Shown here piece after piece: positions 31,648-41,732 of a DNA stretch of 64,000 nt. The position numbers were made by a program, and so were the translations under genes. Within the stretch, counting starts at the first letter, position 1; every line of letters starts with the position of its first letter. The stretch covers positions 1,550,001 to 1,614,000 of the forward strand of contig NZ_CP028901.1 of the NCBI RefSeq assembly GCF_003058465.1, given 5' to 3'. Under the pieces are notes generated by a model, which was given only the letters and a program-made list of their open reading frames with translations, was not told where the DNA came from and did no database searches. The DNA comes from Orrella marina (GTDB taxonomy: Bacteria > Pseudomonadota > Gammaproteobacteria > Burkholderiales > Burkholderiaceae_B).

Positions 31648-32966
31648 TGTCCGGTTAAACCGGTAATTTTTTCAGTGAAAGCCAGTATTGGCGCGGCTTT
31701 CGAGACGATTTTGTTTGGTGCCGATTTGAAACTGAATTCTTCATTTTTGAGTACTTTCGAAAGGGTAGACCTTTTGGGAGTGGCTCATGAACGTCGGCAA
31801 GACCTTGTTTGCGCAACTCATGGAGTTCGTGCCCTGGACGAGCTTTGGCCGGATTGTCGAGCGCTACGGTGGCAACACACGGGTTCGCCGGTTGAGCTGT
31901 GCAGAGCAATTTCGAGTCATGGCCTTTGCGCAGTTGACCTGGCGAGAAAGTCTGAGAGATATCGAAGTCACGCTCGGTGCACATCCCAGCAAGCTCTACG
32001 GTATGGGCTTTCGTCACAGCATTCGTCGCTCGACCCTGGCCGATGCCAACGAGTCTCGGGACTGGCGCATCTGGTCCGATCTTGCGGCGTTGCTGATCAA
32101 ACGTGCCCGCAAACTGTACAGCGACACGGATCTGGTCGGCCTCGATCTCAAGAACACAGTCTATGCACTGGACTCCACTACGATCGACCTCTGCCTGAGT
32201 CTGTTCGACTGGGCCAGCTTTCGACAGACCAAAGCAGCGGTCAAGATGCATACACTGCTCGATCTTCGAGGAAGCATCCCGGCTTTCATCCATATCAGCA
32301 ACGGCAAGATGCACGACGTCAACGTGCTCGACGTCATGCCTGTGGAGGCAGGTTCGTTCTATGTCATGGACCGCGGCTACCTCGACTTTGCTCGTCTGTT
32401 TGCGATGCATCAGCGCGGCGCGTTCTTTGTCACCCGAGCCAAGTCCAATACCCGGATGCGAAGGATCTACTCGCGGCGTACCGATCGACAGAGTGGCGTC
32501 ATCTGCGATCAGACGGTGGTGTTCAACGGATTTCTTGCCGCACGACACTACCCAGAGCAACTGCGAAGGATCCGGTTCAAAGATCCCACGACGGGCAAAA
32601 CGCTGGTCTTTCTGACCAACAACTTTGCGCTCGCGCCCCTGACGATTGCCACGCTTTACAAGAATCGCTGGCAGGTCGAACTGTTCTTCAAGTGGATCAA
32701 GCAACACCTCAGGATCAAGAAATTCCTGGGCAACAGCGAGAACGCGGTCAAGACGCAGATCTGGTGCGCTGTCTCGACCTACGTACTGATTGCCATTGTG
32801 AAAAAGGAACTTCAAATTGAGGCCTCACTCTACACTTTGCTACAGATTCTGTCGGTGTCTGTCTTCGAGAAAACCCAGCTTTTATGCGTCTTTCGAGAGA
32901 CTGATGACCAGAATGAACGAACCGATCTTCCTAAGCAATTGAAATTATTCGAAAGTTAACCGGACA
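31648..32966 (+). mobile_element. IS4-family insertion sequence upstream of rpsP
   Basis: 1319 bp with perfect 11-bp terminal inverted repeats TGTCCGGTTAA (31648-31658) and TTAACCGGACA (32956-32966). The left end also contains the palindrome CCGGTTAAACCGG. One intact transposase gene. No adjacent target duplication is evident, although GCATGAAT occurs close to both ends (31634-31641 and 32973-32980). Confidence 0.88.
31787..32959 (+). CDS. IS4-family transposase (DUF4372 type)
   Basis: 390 residues. An N-terminal DUF4372-like region (FAQLMEFVPWTSFGRIVERYGG, RDIEVTLGAHPSKLYGMGF) is followed by a DDE domain with Asp in YALDSTTIDLCL and VMDRGYLDF. The Y-2-R-3-E-6-K signature is in YKNRWQVELFFKWIK. 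The frame is complete from ATG 31787 to the stop inside the right repeat, so the enzyme may be active. It is unrelated at sequence level to the Tn5-like element at 1.8-3.2 kb. Confidence 0.93.
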   Translation: MNVGKTLFAQLMEFVPWTSFGRIVERYGGNTRVRRLSCAEQFRVMAFAQLTWRESLRDIEVTLGAHPSKLYGMGFRHSIRRSTLADANESRDWRIWSDLAALLIKRARKLYSDTDLVGLDLKNTVYALDSTTIDLCLSLFDWASFRQTKAAVKMHTLLDLRGSIPAFIHISNGKMHDVNVLDVMPVEAGSFYVMDRGYLDFARLFAMHQRGAFFVTRAKSNTRMRRIYSRRTDRQSGVICDQTVVFNGFLAARHYPEQLRRIRFKDPTTGKTLVFLTNNFALAPLTIATLYKNRWQVELFFKWIKQHLRIKKFLGNSENAVKTQIWCAVSTYVLIAIVKKELQIEASLYTLLQILSVSVFEKTQLLCVFRETDDQNERTDLPKQLKLFES

Positions 32967-33012
32967 GCAGTGAGCATGAATATTGGTTTCAACGGAATTT
33001 TTACTTCCTGCA

Positions 33013-33267
33013 TCATGCCCGGCGCTGGAGATAGTGATACGCAAGATCATCCTCCTGCCTCTGTAACAACAAAGGATTGCCAGTCTGCTTGCAAAACGCC
33101 TGAAAATCGCGCATTGCGTGGCGATCAGTGGTGATAACCTCGAGCACATCACCCGACTGCATCGCCGACAAAGCCTTCTTTGCTTTCAGGATGGGCAAAG
33201 GGCACGCAAGACCTCTCGCATCGACGGTCTGGGTCGGAACAGGAACATCAATCTGTTCTCCACTCAT
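33013..33267 (-). CDS. TusA/SirA-family sulfur carrier
   Basis: 84 residues from ATG 33267, just after the alaS stop (1 base apart). The CPxP motif is in ARGLACPLPILKAKKAL, with the active cysteine about residue 22. TusA proteins relay sulfur from cysteine desulfurase to tRNA thiolation or other acceptors. Placement right behind alaS suggests translational coupling. A second family role (SirA-type or YeeD-type) cannot be excluded. Confidence 0.85.
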   Translation of the reverse strand: MSGEQIDVPVPTQTVDARGLACPLPILKAKKALSAMQSGDVLEVITTDRHAMRDFQAFCKQTGNPLLLQRQEDDLAYHYLQRRA

Positions 33268-33268
33268 G

Positions 33269-35896
33269 TCAGACCTCAACCCTCGATTCGACCCAGTTTC
33301 GGACTCCCGAAAGCGCTTGCGCAAGCCCTTGTGCACTAGATCCACCACCCATCGCCATATCCGGACGACCACCACCTTTGCCACCTAGCTCACGCGCAAC
33401 ATGCCCGACGAGCTCACCTGCCTTGATCCGACTGGTCAAATCTGCTGTCACACCCGCCACAAGGCTGACCTTACCATCCGTACCTGCGACTGCAAGCAGG
33501 ATCACGGCAGACTTGAGTTTATCCTTCAACTGGTCAACCATCTCTCGCAAGGCCTTGGGCTCGACTCCTTTAACCTCTTTAGAGAGGAGGCGAAACCCTG
33601 CATCAAGCGTAACCGCCTGATCCGCAAGTGCAGCACCCGTACCAGCATTGAGCTTGGCCCGCACCTGCTCGAGCTCTTTCTCGAGACTTCTCATTTGCTC
33701 CTGGATCTGAGTGATCCGCTGGGGCACGTCTGCCACTGTCGCCTTCACCTGGGCCGCAATCTGATTGCAGGTCCGCTCCAGTTTCTGTAGCCAATGCAAT
33801 GCGTTGTCACCCGTGATGGCTTCGACCCGACGCACACCCGCAGCCACGCCGGACTCTGACACTATCTTGAAGAGACCAATGTCGCCGGTTTGCCTGACAT
33901 GCGTACCACCACAGAGCTCTCTGGAAAACCCGATATCCAGCACTCGAACAGAGTCGCCGTACTTTTCTCCAAACAGCGCCATCGCGCCCGTCTTGATTGC
34001 GTCCTCATAAGACATAACACTCGCGCGTGCCGGTGCATTGCTCAGAATTTCTCTGTTCACAATTTCTTCGACGCGAGCGATTTCATCCGCACTCATCGGC
34101 GCATCATGAGCAAAATCGAAACGGGTCTTCTCAGGATCGACGAGCGAACCACGCTGCTGAACATGCTCGCCAAGAACCTGTTTGAGCGCCTTGTGCATCA
34201 GATGAGTTGCAGAATGATTGCGCACTGTGCGGCCACGTCGCGTTTGATCAACGACAGCATGCACCCGGTCACCCACTGCCAGCGATCCCTGCCGAATTTC
34301 ACCGTGATGCCCAAAAACGTTAGCCTGCACTTTCTGGGTATCAAAGACAACAAAGACAGTATCTCCGAGCGTGAGCACACCTGCATCACCAACCTGCCCA
34401 CCTGATTCTGCATAAAACGGCGTGCGATCGAGCACCACAATCGCACTCTGACCAGGCTTAACCACATCCACTTGTGAGCCATCTACGTAGAGAGCGACCA
34501 CTTCCGAGTCCGCTTCGAGGCTCTCATACCCCTCGAAGACTGTCTGGGAACCGTCATACTGCAGCCCTTCGACCGACTTGAACCGACCTGCTGCACGCGC
34601 CTGCTCCCGCTGGCGCGCCATTGCCTGCTCGAACCCCTCAAGATCAACTTCCAGTTCGCGCTCACGACAAATATCGGCGGTGAGGTCCACCGGAAAACCG
34701 TATGTATCGTAAAGCATGAACAGCGTCTGTCCATCAAGACGCTGCCCCGGCTTTAAATCGGAAACCGCAGCTTCCAGAATACGCATGCCATTCTCGAGCG
34801 TCTCACCAAACCGCTCCTCCTCCTGCATCAGCACTTTGGCAACACGCTGGCCATTTTGCTCAAGCTCCGGATAAGCCTGACCCATTTCCTTAAGCAGATC
34901 TGGAACAATCTTGTAAAAAAACGGCTCGGTCTGACCAAGCTTGAACCCATGACGGAGTGCTCGCCTGATAATGCGCCTCAAGACATAGCCACGCCCCTCA
35001 TTACTCGGGATAATACCGTCAACCACCAGAAACGAGCACGCGCGAATATGGTCTGCAATGACCTTGAGAGAATTGTTTGCCAAGTCCTGACAGCCTGTTT
35101 CGCGCGAAGCTGCCCGGATCAAAGACTGAAGCAAATCAATCTCGTAATTCGAATGCACTCGTTGCAAGACTGCCGCAATGCGCTCAAGGCCCATGCCGGT
35201 ATCAACACACGGTCTGGGAAGTGGGTGCATGACACCTTGCGAATCGCGCTCGAATTGCATGAAGACGAGGTTCCACACTTCGATATACCGGTCTCCGTCC
35301 TCTTCAGGCGATCCTGGCGGACCTCCCCAAACATCAGGCCCATGATCGAAGAAAACCTCTGAACACGGCCCGCATGGACCTGTATCGGCCATTTGCCAGA
35401 AGTTATCCGAAGCGTATCGCGAGCCCTTGTTGTCGCCAATTCTGACAATACGGTCCGCCGGTACCTTGATCTCGTTGTGCCAGATGTCGTAGGCCTCATC
35501 ATCTTCCTGATAGACAGTGACCCAGAGACGTTCTTGCGCAAGCCCATAAACTTTGGTCAACAACTCCCACGCGTAGTGAATTGCATCACGTTTGAAATAG
35601 TCACCAAAACTGAAATTCCCCAGCATTTCGAAAAAAGTGTGATGCCGGGCGGTATAGCCCACGTTCTCAAGGTCATTGTGCTTGCCTCCAGCACGGACAC
35701 AACGCTGCGAAGTCGTTGCTCGACTGTAGGGACGCAACTCCTGGCCAGTAAAGACGTCCTTGAACTGGACCATACCAGAGTTGGTAAACAGTAATGTGGG
35801 ATCGTTGCCTGGCACCAGAGAGGAGGACGGCACAATCGTGTGCCCCTTGGACTCGAAGAAACCCAGGAACTTCTCACGTATTTCGGACGCTTTCAT
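33269..35896 (-). CDS. alaS: Alanyl-tRNA synthetase
   Basis: 875 residues. Class II catalytic domain ([28 protein letters not shown] is one N-terminal segment), [19 protein letters not shown], the editing domain with [11 protein letters not shown] and [11 protein letters not shown], and a C-terminal DHHA1 domain with a coiled coil before it ([13 protein letters not shown]). It charges and proofreads tRNA-Ala. Normal length. Confidence 0.97.
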   Translation of the reverse strand: MKASEIREKFLGFFESKGHTIVPSSSLVPGNDPTLLFTNSGMVQFKDVFTGQELRPYSRATTSQRCVRAGGKHNDLENVGYTARHHTFFEMLGNFSFGDYFKRDAIHYAWELLTKVYGLAQERLWVTVYQEDDEAYDIWHNEIKVPADRIVRIGDNKGSRYASDNFWQMADTGPCGPCSEVFFDHGPDVWGGPPGSPEEDGDRYIEVWNLVFMQFERDSQGVMHPLPRPCVDTGMGLERIAAVLQRVHSNYEIDLLQSLIRAASRETGCQDLANNSLKVIADHIRACSFLVVDGIIPSNEGRGYVLRRIIRRALRHGFKLGQTEPFFYKIVPDLLKEMGQAYPELEQNGQRVAKVLMQEEERFGETLENGMRILEAAVSDLKPGQRLDGQTLFMLYDTYGFPVDLTADICRERELEVDLEGFEQAMARQREQARAAGRFKSVEGLQYDGSQTVFEGYESLEADSEVVALYVDGSQVDVVKPGQSAIVVLDRTPFYAESGGQVGDAGVLTLGDTVFVVFDTQKVQANVFGHHGEIRQGSLAVGDRVHAVVDQTRRGRTVRNHSATHLMHKALKQVLGEHVQQRGSLVDPEKTRFDFAHDAPMSADEIARVEEIVNREILSNAPARASVMSYEDAIKTGAMALFGEKYGDSVRVLDIGFSRELCGGTHVRQTGDIGLFKIVSESGVAAGVRRVEAITGDNALHWLQKLERTCNQIAAQVKATVADVPQRITQIQEQMRSLEKELEQVRAKLNAGTGAALADQAVTLDAGFRLLSKEVKGVEPKALREMVDQLKDKLKSAVILLAVAGTDGKVSLVAGVTADLTSRIKAGELVGHVARELGGKGGGRPDMAMGGGSSAQGLAQALSGVRNWVESRVEV

Positions 35897-35943
35897 CAGA
35901 AAAACTCTCGCAACTTGAGACGGAAGTGCTCAATAAAAAGCCA

Positions 35944-35949
35944 ATTATA
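35944..35949 (-). promoter_or_regulatory. -10 element TATAAT upstream of alaS
   Basis: A consensus TATAAT on the minus strand lies 48 bases before alaS, in the 121-base gap after pilV. The -35 region is weak. It suggests alaS has its own promoter even though the pil operon reads towards it. Confidence 0.45.
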
Positions 35950-36017
35950 GTGGCTTGCCAACACCTTGCGACGCCAAAGTCTGGATGCAAACTGATAAGG
36001 TCGGCTCACACATCCCG

Positions 36018-37139
36018 TCACGACTCACATACAAAACCATCATGCACCTGCACCCCCTGAAACATCGTCACATCTTGCCCTAGGTAACGTGGCACCTGGC
36101 CATCGTCACACTCACAATGGCCACCCGGACGTGTCGGCCCCGCAAACGGGTGTACGAAATCAAACAATTCGTTCCCCAATGTCATGCGCGATCTCGATAG
36201 TCTGCAAGACTGGAACGACCTGGCCCTAAGCCCATCCTGAACCCAGCGTCCAGACTTGCATATCACCAGACTACCGTCGACCAGCGTCGCAAGTAGCCCT
36301 GAAGGATGACATGCGTCGTCCTGACGGACCTGTCTCCCCAGTACAACCCCACCATTGGCAAGCAAAGGACGGGTCACCGAGACCGGCCCGTCAAACGCCA
36401 CATCACCCCGAAAACGCACTGGACGGTCCTCATCGAGGCGCACATAGGGCGCCTGATATCCCGAGCGCCACAAGAGCAGCCCTACGCTACCAACTGGTAA
36501 TACAGGATGCCCTGAAAGCGGATTCGTGAACTGTATGGTGGCACCCCTGAGCACATTCGCAGACTCCTCCAAAACAGCAGCCCCCTTGCCTTCGAGAGCC
36601 ATCAACAGATCCAGCGCCTGCATCTGCGCATCGGCCTGGCCCAGCCCAGCCACTGGTTTAAGCACAAGAAGCAGTTCACGGACACACGGCGCTCCCGCAG
36701 CGCACTGGCCTGATGTGACTGGCAGCAACGCGAGGTCGTAGGACATCGGCGGCGCCTCGCTAAAACCTGGCGGCAACCGGGAAGAGCGCTTTAGCGCACG
36801 CACGAGCGCCACAGGCGACGCCAGTCCGGTGTCACCCCCGCGACCAGCCAAATCGTCAAACAAGCCACTGTTCGTATTCGCCATGAAATCAGTGTCCTGC
36901 CCGATGGCCCTCTCTATCGTGAGAATCCAGGCAGCCATCGCACGGATACGGGTGTTAGCCACACGCCCCTGCCACTGTGACGCCCCCCATATTGCCGCCG
37001 CCAACAAGATCGCCAGTACCAGCACACACTCAAGCAGAGCCTGTCCTTGCTGCCGGCTTGCGGCTCCTCTCACAAACACACACCTAACTCCTGCGACATC
37101 CAGCTCTTTCTTCTTTTCCAACAGACCAACACTGCACAT
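36018..37139 (-). CDS. pilV: PilV-like minor pilin of a type IVb pilus
   Basis: 373 residues; AGGGG lies 6 bases before the ATG. A 32-residue leader ends in QQG, followed by QALLECVLVLAILLAAAIWG: Glu at +5 after the presumed cleavage Gly, but Gln instead of Phe or Met at +1. The rest is a long variable body with many cysteines near the C-terminus (for example HCECDDGQVPRYLG). Large size, prepilin-like N-terminus and position after the major pilin match PilV, the tip adhesin of R64-type pili. No invertible shufflon segments were seen downstream. Confidence 0.7.
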   Translation of the reverse strand: MCSVGLLEKKKELDVAGVRCVFVRGAASRQQGQALLECVLVLAILLAAAIWGASQWQGRVANTRIRAMAAWILTIERAIGQDTDFMANTNSGLFDDLAGRGGDTGLASPVALVRALKRSSRLPPGFSEAPPMSYDLALLPVTSGQCAAGAPCVRELLLVLKPVAGLGQADAQMQALDLLMALEGKGAAVLEESANVLRGATIQFTNPLSGHPVLPVGSVGLLLWRSGYQAPYVRLDEDRPVRFRGDVAFDGPVSVTRPLLANGGVVLGRQVRQDDACHPSGLLATLVDGSLVICKSGRWVQDGLRARSFQSCRLSRSRMTLGNELFDFVHPFAGPTRPGGHCECDDGQVPRYLGQDVTMFQGVQVHDGFVCES

Positions 37140-37275
37140 ACCACACCCCTAAGAAACCCCGAAGGATCAGGTGGCTCAGATCCGATACTCCTACAGTTCG
37201 CCAAGCACTATTCCAGATCTGGCCCGGGCAATTCGCGAGCCAGATCTGATCAGATTTGGACAAACTGCGCTGGCC

Positions 37276-38160
37276 CTACTGAATGACAAACTCGAAAGTA
37301 TTCACATCACCAGCCATGCACTGTGCATCAGCCAGAATCGGGTCATATTCTCGAGCCGGAATCGCCGCGCTATTCTTGACCTCCTGTCCAGGCCCTTGGC
37401 CGCCGACCTTGACCTGAACCGCCATTCGCTGCATGACAGCCGCAAGTGCCGGGCACGCTGCATGATTCACATTCGTGAGGACCAGCTTGAACGCGCTACC
37501 CTCCACACCGCCTGGCAACGTCGCCGGGAGCAACGACACCGTACCTTTGCCTGCCTGACCCGCACCGCCGAGCCCATGCACCACGGCCTGGTCCTTAGAC
37601 TGAACATGGATCGCAGCAGCGTCACGCAGGCCATTGACCAGCGTGCGCTGACTTACACTCAGATAAGGAGCAGGACCCGCACCAATCCCAGACACTTTCA
37701 TCCGCGCGATAAACCGCTGCAAGTCTTCTGCGACTCTTGGCACCTTGTTCTCGATCACATACCCCTGAATCGCGGGAATACCAATGATTGCAATCAGAAT
37801 CATGAGTGCGGTGACAATTGAAACTTCAACCAGCGAAAAGCCTCGCTGTCGAAACAGATTGACAATGGGTACGGTGGCTCGCCGATTCACCTCCGTGATC
37901 GACCGGGCTGACAATCGCCCCCGGATCGCCCTTGCCATGACTACTCTGACTTGCGGAATCGTCAACCCGAACCTTGTTTCCCCTACTGCATGCTCTTGCA
38001 CCTGATCGTTTGGTGAATGCCTCTGACTTTTCCTCGCACGCTTACCACCGCTGGTCAAACCGGTTCCTGATTCATGTCGCACCTGCCTCGATGCCAGCCC
38101 TCGGGTTCTGACGCAACCCCGAATCACCTCACCCTCACACTCAAGCAACTGCTCTTCCAT
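37276..38160 (-). CDS. pilS: PilS-like major type IVb prepilin
   Basis: The prepilin signature RQRG/FSLVEVSIVTALMILIAIIG is clear (Phe +1, Glu +5), followed by a pilin body with cysteines at HAACPALAAV and ADAQCMAG, a likely disulfide. The start is uncertain. ATG 38160 has the best ribosome-binding site (GGGAG, 5 bases), giving 294 residues and a leader of about 106. ATG 37938 gives a conventional 33-residue leader but a weak site and leaves a 341-base gap after pilR; GTG 38202 is a third option. Major subunit of the pilus fibre. Confidence 0.75.
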   Translation of the reverse strand: MEEQLLECEGEVIRGCVRTRGLASRQVRHESGTGLTSGGKRARKSQRHSPNDQVQEHAVGETRFGLTIPQVRVVMARAIRGRLSARSITEVNRRATVPIVNLFRQRGFSLVEVSIVTALMILIAIIGIPAIQGYVIENKVPRVAEDLQRFIARMKVSGIGAGPAPYLSVSQRTLVNGLRDAAAIHVQSKDQAVVHGLGGAGQAGKGTVSLLPATLPGGVEGSAFKLVLTNVNHAACPALAAVMQRMAVQVKVGGQGPGQEVKNSAAIPAREYDPILADAQCMAGDVNTFEFVIQ

Positions 38161-38279
38161 TCTTTCTCCCAAAGACTTGCCAACGAAACTGTTCACACCC
38201 ACCTTGCAACGGACATTGCCGCCAACACATACTCACAGCCATCACCCGTTCGCCCTGACCAGAAGACGAACTGATCGGC

Positions 38280-39452
38280 CTAATACTCCGCCAGTCCGAG
38301 CAGCATTGCCTGCCTCAATTCTTCCATCACGCTGGCATGCCAAGCCCCCATCAAGAGCACAATCAAGGCAGAGAGCAGCAGCATTAACCAGCGCAAAGTG
38401 GCCCCTTGACGATTTACTCGAGTCACGAGCAAAGACTGAACCCGATCACCCGCTTGCGCGAAACCTTGTGTCAGCCCGTATCCAAGCACCACATCATTGA
38501 GCCTTGCCCAGCTATCGACATCGAGCAATCCGGTATTCATTGCATCCAGTGGGTCTGCACCAAGATCCATCATCGCCAGCATTTTCATCAGATGCCGGGC
38601 TATCCAAGGTTGGGCGCATGCCAACTGCATCTCAACAATGGCCCGAAGGGAAACACCGTGAGGCCCGAGATTACGGATCAAAGTCGCCGTCAGGCTGAGG
38701 AACTGAAGCGCCTGTCGATCTCGCTCCAGCCTCCAGATTCCAAACCCATCGAACCGGTCTCGGGTGTCCCCCACCCATCCACGCAGCGACCAGACCACCC
38801 ACCCGGTCGCACCGGCGAGCACAATCGGCAGACAAAAACCAAACGATTGCAACCAGTGCACCCAGGCGATCAATGAACGGGTGGCCGTTCCTGCCTGTTG
38901 AGGATCGACCGAAGAGAACGCGTTCAGTAACTCTTTGAGAGTAAAGAGCGGAAAAATCGTCATAACGAGCATCGCCGTCGCCATCGCAATGACGCCAGCC
39001 AGCACCGTCTGCAGAAACGCGCGACGGCATTCTTCAAGCGCAGTGCCGCGGTTCGACATGGACTGCAAAATTTGCACCAATGCTTGCTGCCCCGCCAGTC
39101 GAGACATTTCAAGGCACGCAACGTCCTCGACAGGCAAGGTGCATTCAAATGTTTCACCCAGATTTGCACCAGACGCCAGATAACGTGACGCCCACCAGTT
39201 CGAGAGCACAGCTCGAGCCGAGCGTGGCGGGTGCCTGATTGCGTCAGCCTGAAACAGATCAAGTAACGAACGATGCCTGGATCCGGCAGACAGGCTCGAC
39301 GCTACATAATCGTAATAGTCGCTGCGCTCTCCAGAAAATCGCCATGCCGCCCACCGGACACCAAGCGGTAGCCGACCAGGTTGTGCAGTTGCTTCAGTGC
39401 GCTGATGGGCCGCATTAAGACTGTTTTGTCGACCGAGAATTTTCATGAACAT
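38280..39452 (-). CDS. pilR: PilR-like inner-membrane platform protein (GspF family)
   Basis: 390 residues from ATG 39452, one base after the pilQ stop (an ATG two codons on is equally possible). Hydrophobic segments occur at FLQTVLAGVIAMATAMLVMT, FCLPIVLAGATGWVVWSL and the C-terminal LMLLLSALIVLLMGAWHASV. T2SSF-type features include GRQNSLNAAHQR at the start and RDRQALQFLSLTATLIRNLGP before the second half. It would anchor the assembly ATPase and drive pilin extraction. Confidence 0.75.
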   Translation of the reverse strand: MFMKILGRQNSLNAAHQRTEATAQPGRLPLGVRWAAWRFSGERSDYYDYVASSLSAGSRHRSLLDLFQADAIRHPPRSARAVLSNWWASRYLASGANLGETFECTLPVEDVACLEMSRLAGQQALVQILQSMSNRGTALEECRRAFLQTVLAGVIAMATAMLVMTIFPLFTLKELLNAFSSVDPQQAGTATRSLIAWVHWLQSFGFCLPIVLAGATGWVVWSLRGWVGDTRDRFDGFGIWRLERDRQALQFLSLTATLIRNLGPHGVSLRAIVEMQLACAQPWIARHLMKMLAMMDLGADPLDAMNTGLLDVDSWARLNDVVLGYGLTQGFAQAGDRVQSLLVTRVNRQGATLRWLMLLLSALIVLLMGAWHASVMEELRQAMLLGLAEY

Positions 39453-39453
39453 C

Positions 39454-41229
39454 TCAGGCACTTCCGAATCGCAAAACATACTCCCGGGGGTCAAGTAGAC
39501 CTTGACTGACATAGATTTTCGCCATTTCAGAAGCCTTTTGCTGCTCATCGATCCAAGATTGATGACGAGCTTGCTCACGAACGTCTGTCATCCGGGACAA
39601 GCTCTGGATCCAGGACCAGAAGTGCACGATCCGAGCAGGCTCGATGAACTCTGCAGCCATCAGGCTACCTCGATATCCAGTCGAATGATGCCCGCTAGCG
39701 CATGAAACCTGGGCACGAACCTCACCATCCGGGTGCCTGCCAGACATGCCCGAATCAGAAACGGCAAGTAGTGGCTGGCATCGCGAACATCCTTGAGGGT
39801 GTCGAAACCGGAACTGACTGCGGTCTATCTGAAGACACCCCTCAATCATTTCCAGCCATGCAGCAGCATGATCATGAGTGATCGGCATCCCAAGCGGGCA
39901 GGTCCGCTCACCCTCACTCAACCATTGCGAATGATCCAGGCAGCACTCGACACAAAGTGCGTTGAGCAATGTCTGATAAACCAACAACTTGAGAACTCCT
40001 GGAACAGCCAGGAGGTCGGGTGAGACACCCAGGGTGGGCGAGCACAGTCTTGGAACAATCTGTAATGCAGAGCCCGCATGCACAGTCGAATAGACATTGG
40101 TTCCCGCCAAGAGGAGATCAGCGAGAGCCCGCGCACTACCTTGATCCCTGATCTCCCCTATCAGCACATCATTAGCCGCACTGCGCTTAAGAGCCTGAAG
40201 TTTGATATCGAATCGAGCACGATCTGATTCGCCGTCACCGAACGCAGTGATACCGCACTGAATCGCGTTGGGCAGATCAAACTCCACTGGATCCTCCAGC
40301 GTGATCACCTTGCGTTCCGGCGGCAGACTACGAATCAATGCTGCCAGCGTGGTGGACTTTCCACTACCAACTGAGCCAGCAAGCAGGACCGCTCCTCCCG
40401 TCGAAAGCCGCGCACGGTAAAGACACTGAAGTTGAGGCTCTGAGTACCCAAGACCACTCAGATCAGTCGTCGCCACACTTCGTTCCCGCTGTAACAGACG
40501 AAGCGTAACGCTCGGTCCTTTGTGACTCACAATTGACGCCCACCTCAAACTAACCCGACTACCACCAACCAATCGTTCAAGACGCCCCTGCTGTTCGTAC
40601 TGAGGTTCGAACACTGCGCCGTTACCCCCCTGGACCCGCATCCATGCAACTGACAACATTTCGTGCATGATCTCTATTGAGAGCTTGGCAAATTGCACTG
40701 GACGCACCAGGACACCACGTACGCTGAAGGCAACATCTGCATGCGCCTGACCTCGGAATACGCCAATATGGACGTCACTGGCGTCATGCCTGACTGCCCA
40801 GCCAAGCAAATCGTCGAGCAGACTGAACAGGACATGCCCTGAGGTAGAGCCGGTTTTGAGACGAGACTGCGAGACACCCGCACGTTGTTCGATGCGCCCT
40901 TTGCGAGCAATCGCACTAAGCACGGACGCTGGCACAGTGACCACGGATCTTGCCGCGAGTCTGAGCCCAACCTGTCCCATCGCAATGCGCAAGGCCAGGA
41001 CACCGTCGTCATGCAAATACTCGGGCAGGACAAGAATGACGCATTCCTGACTTGGCAACTGTACTGCGCACATTCTGTCTGCGAGTTGACTGCTGTCGAC
41101 GTCGAGTCTGTGCATTACTGAAACAAACTGACCAGACTGCAATTCAGGAAGATCCCTGTACTCGCACCATCGAACGGTCCGGTCCACATCACTCAAAGCA
41201 GTATGGCGAGATTGAGAAAAAGCCCTCAT
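39454..41229 (-). CDS. pilQ: PilQ-like assembly ATPase (GspE family)
   Basis: 591 residues from ATG 41229, fixed by AAGGAG 8 bases upstream. Walker A GSVGSGKSTT (about residue 290), Asp box TLEDPVEFD, Walker B-like DVLIGEIRD and His box YSTVHAGS define a secretion ATPase. Four cysteines near the C-terminus in LCVECC and GCSRC resemble the zinc tetracysteine of GspE. It supplies energy for pilus assembly. Named after R64 PilQ, which is an ATPase and not the PilQ secretin of type IVa pili. Confidence 0.85.
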   Translation of the reverse strand: MRAFSQSRHTALSDVDRTVRWCEYRDLPELQSGQFVSVMHRLDVDSSQLADRMCAVQLPSQECVILVLPEYLHDDGVLALRIAMGQVGLRLAARSVVTVPASVLSAIARKGRIEQRAGVSQSRLKTGSTSGHVLFSLLDDLLGWAVRHDASDVHIGVFRGQAHADVAFSVRGVLVRPVQFAKLSIEIMHEMLSVAWMRVQGGNGAVFEPQYEQQGRLERLVGGSRVSLRWASIVSHKGPSVTLRLLQRERSVATTDLSGLGYSEPQLQCLYRARLSTGGAVLLAGSVGSGKSTTLAALIRSLPPERKVITLEDPVEFDLPNAIQCGITAFGDGESDRARFDIKLQALKRSAANDVLIGEIRDQGSARALADLLLAGTNVYSTVHAGSALQIVPRLCSPTLGVSPDLLAVPGVLKLLVYQTLLNALCVECCLDHSQWLSEGERTCPLGMPITHDHAAAWLEMIEGCLQIDRSQFRFRHPQGCSRCQPLLAVSDSGMSGRHPDGEVRAQVSCASGHHSTGYRGSLMAAEFIEPARIVHFWSWIQSLSRMTDVREQARHQSWIDEQQKASEMAKIYVSQGLLDPREYVLRFGSA

Positions 41230-41342
41230 TGGATATACTCCTTCATTTCCAGGACACTGCTGCACGAGGAAACCGGCGTTTCAGTCCCGTTTACCATTGA
41301 CGACAACATGCTCAATCAAAGCGGCCTAAACATATTGAACCG

Positions 41343-41732
41343 TCACGATCGGCCCCCGTTGATGCACATCTTCTGGCGAGTCCCTTTGAACCTGAAGGCC
41401 AGGCAAGGCGGCTGAATTGCAACTAGCTGGAATGACTGCTCGAACGGCTTTTGGGCAGATCGCTGACCCTGAACAAACTCCACCGTCTTACCCCGGTAGC
41501 GCACCTGTGCATGAAGGCTGGGCTCAACACCCCAGATCCCAACCAGCTCAAACACAGGAGTTACCACGCCGGACGGTGCCCGGTTCTGAGCGCGCAACAT
41601 AGCCACAGACTCTTCGTGCAGCAAGTCACCTACAGTCATTGACGAGACCAGAACCGGCAAACCAGACAACAAAACAGTTGAAAACAAACGGACGGCCAAT
41701 TTTCTAATCGATTCAGGTTGCTTATGACACAT
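41343..41732 (-). CDS. pilP: PilP-like periplasmic pilus protein
   Basis: 129 residues. Signal peptide (AVRLFSTVLLSGLPVLVSS), then TVGDLLHEESVAMLRAQNRAP, which resembles the short coiled start of R64-type PilP, and a small domain (FELVGIWGVEPSLHAQVRY). AAGGAG precedes the start (ATG 41732, or TTG 41735). It overlaps the end of pilO. Family role: probable inner-membrane/periplasm accessory protein. Confidence 0.65.
   Translation of the reverse strand: MCHKQPESIRKLAVRLFSTVLLSGLPVLVSSMTVGDLLHEESVAMLRAQNRAPSGVVTPVFELVGIWGVEPSLHAQVRYRGKTVEFVQGQRSAQKPFEQSFQLVAIQPPCLAFRFKGTRQKMCINGGRS

Noticed and set aside
31655..32815. Long open frame (386 codons) antisense to the IS4 transposase, and another in a second plus frame
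   Set aside because: Both mirror the transposase codon pattern, lack ribosome-binding sites and show no family; the transposase frame has DDE signatures and terminal repeats around it.
31634..32980. GCATGAAT near both ends of the IS4-family element as a target duplication
   Set aside because: The repeats are 6 to 7 bases away from the element ends instead of adjacent, so they are not a proper duplication of the insertion site.
36018..38160. R64-type shufflon at the 3' end of pilV
   Set aside because: No invertible segments, no 19-bp-type repeats and no rci-like recombinase are visible near 36 kb.
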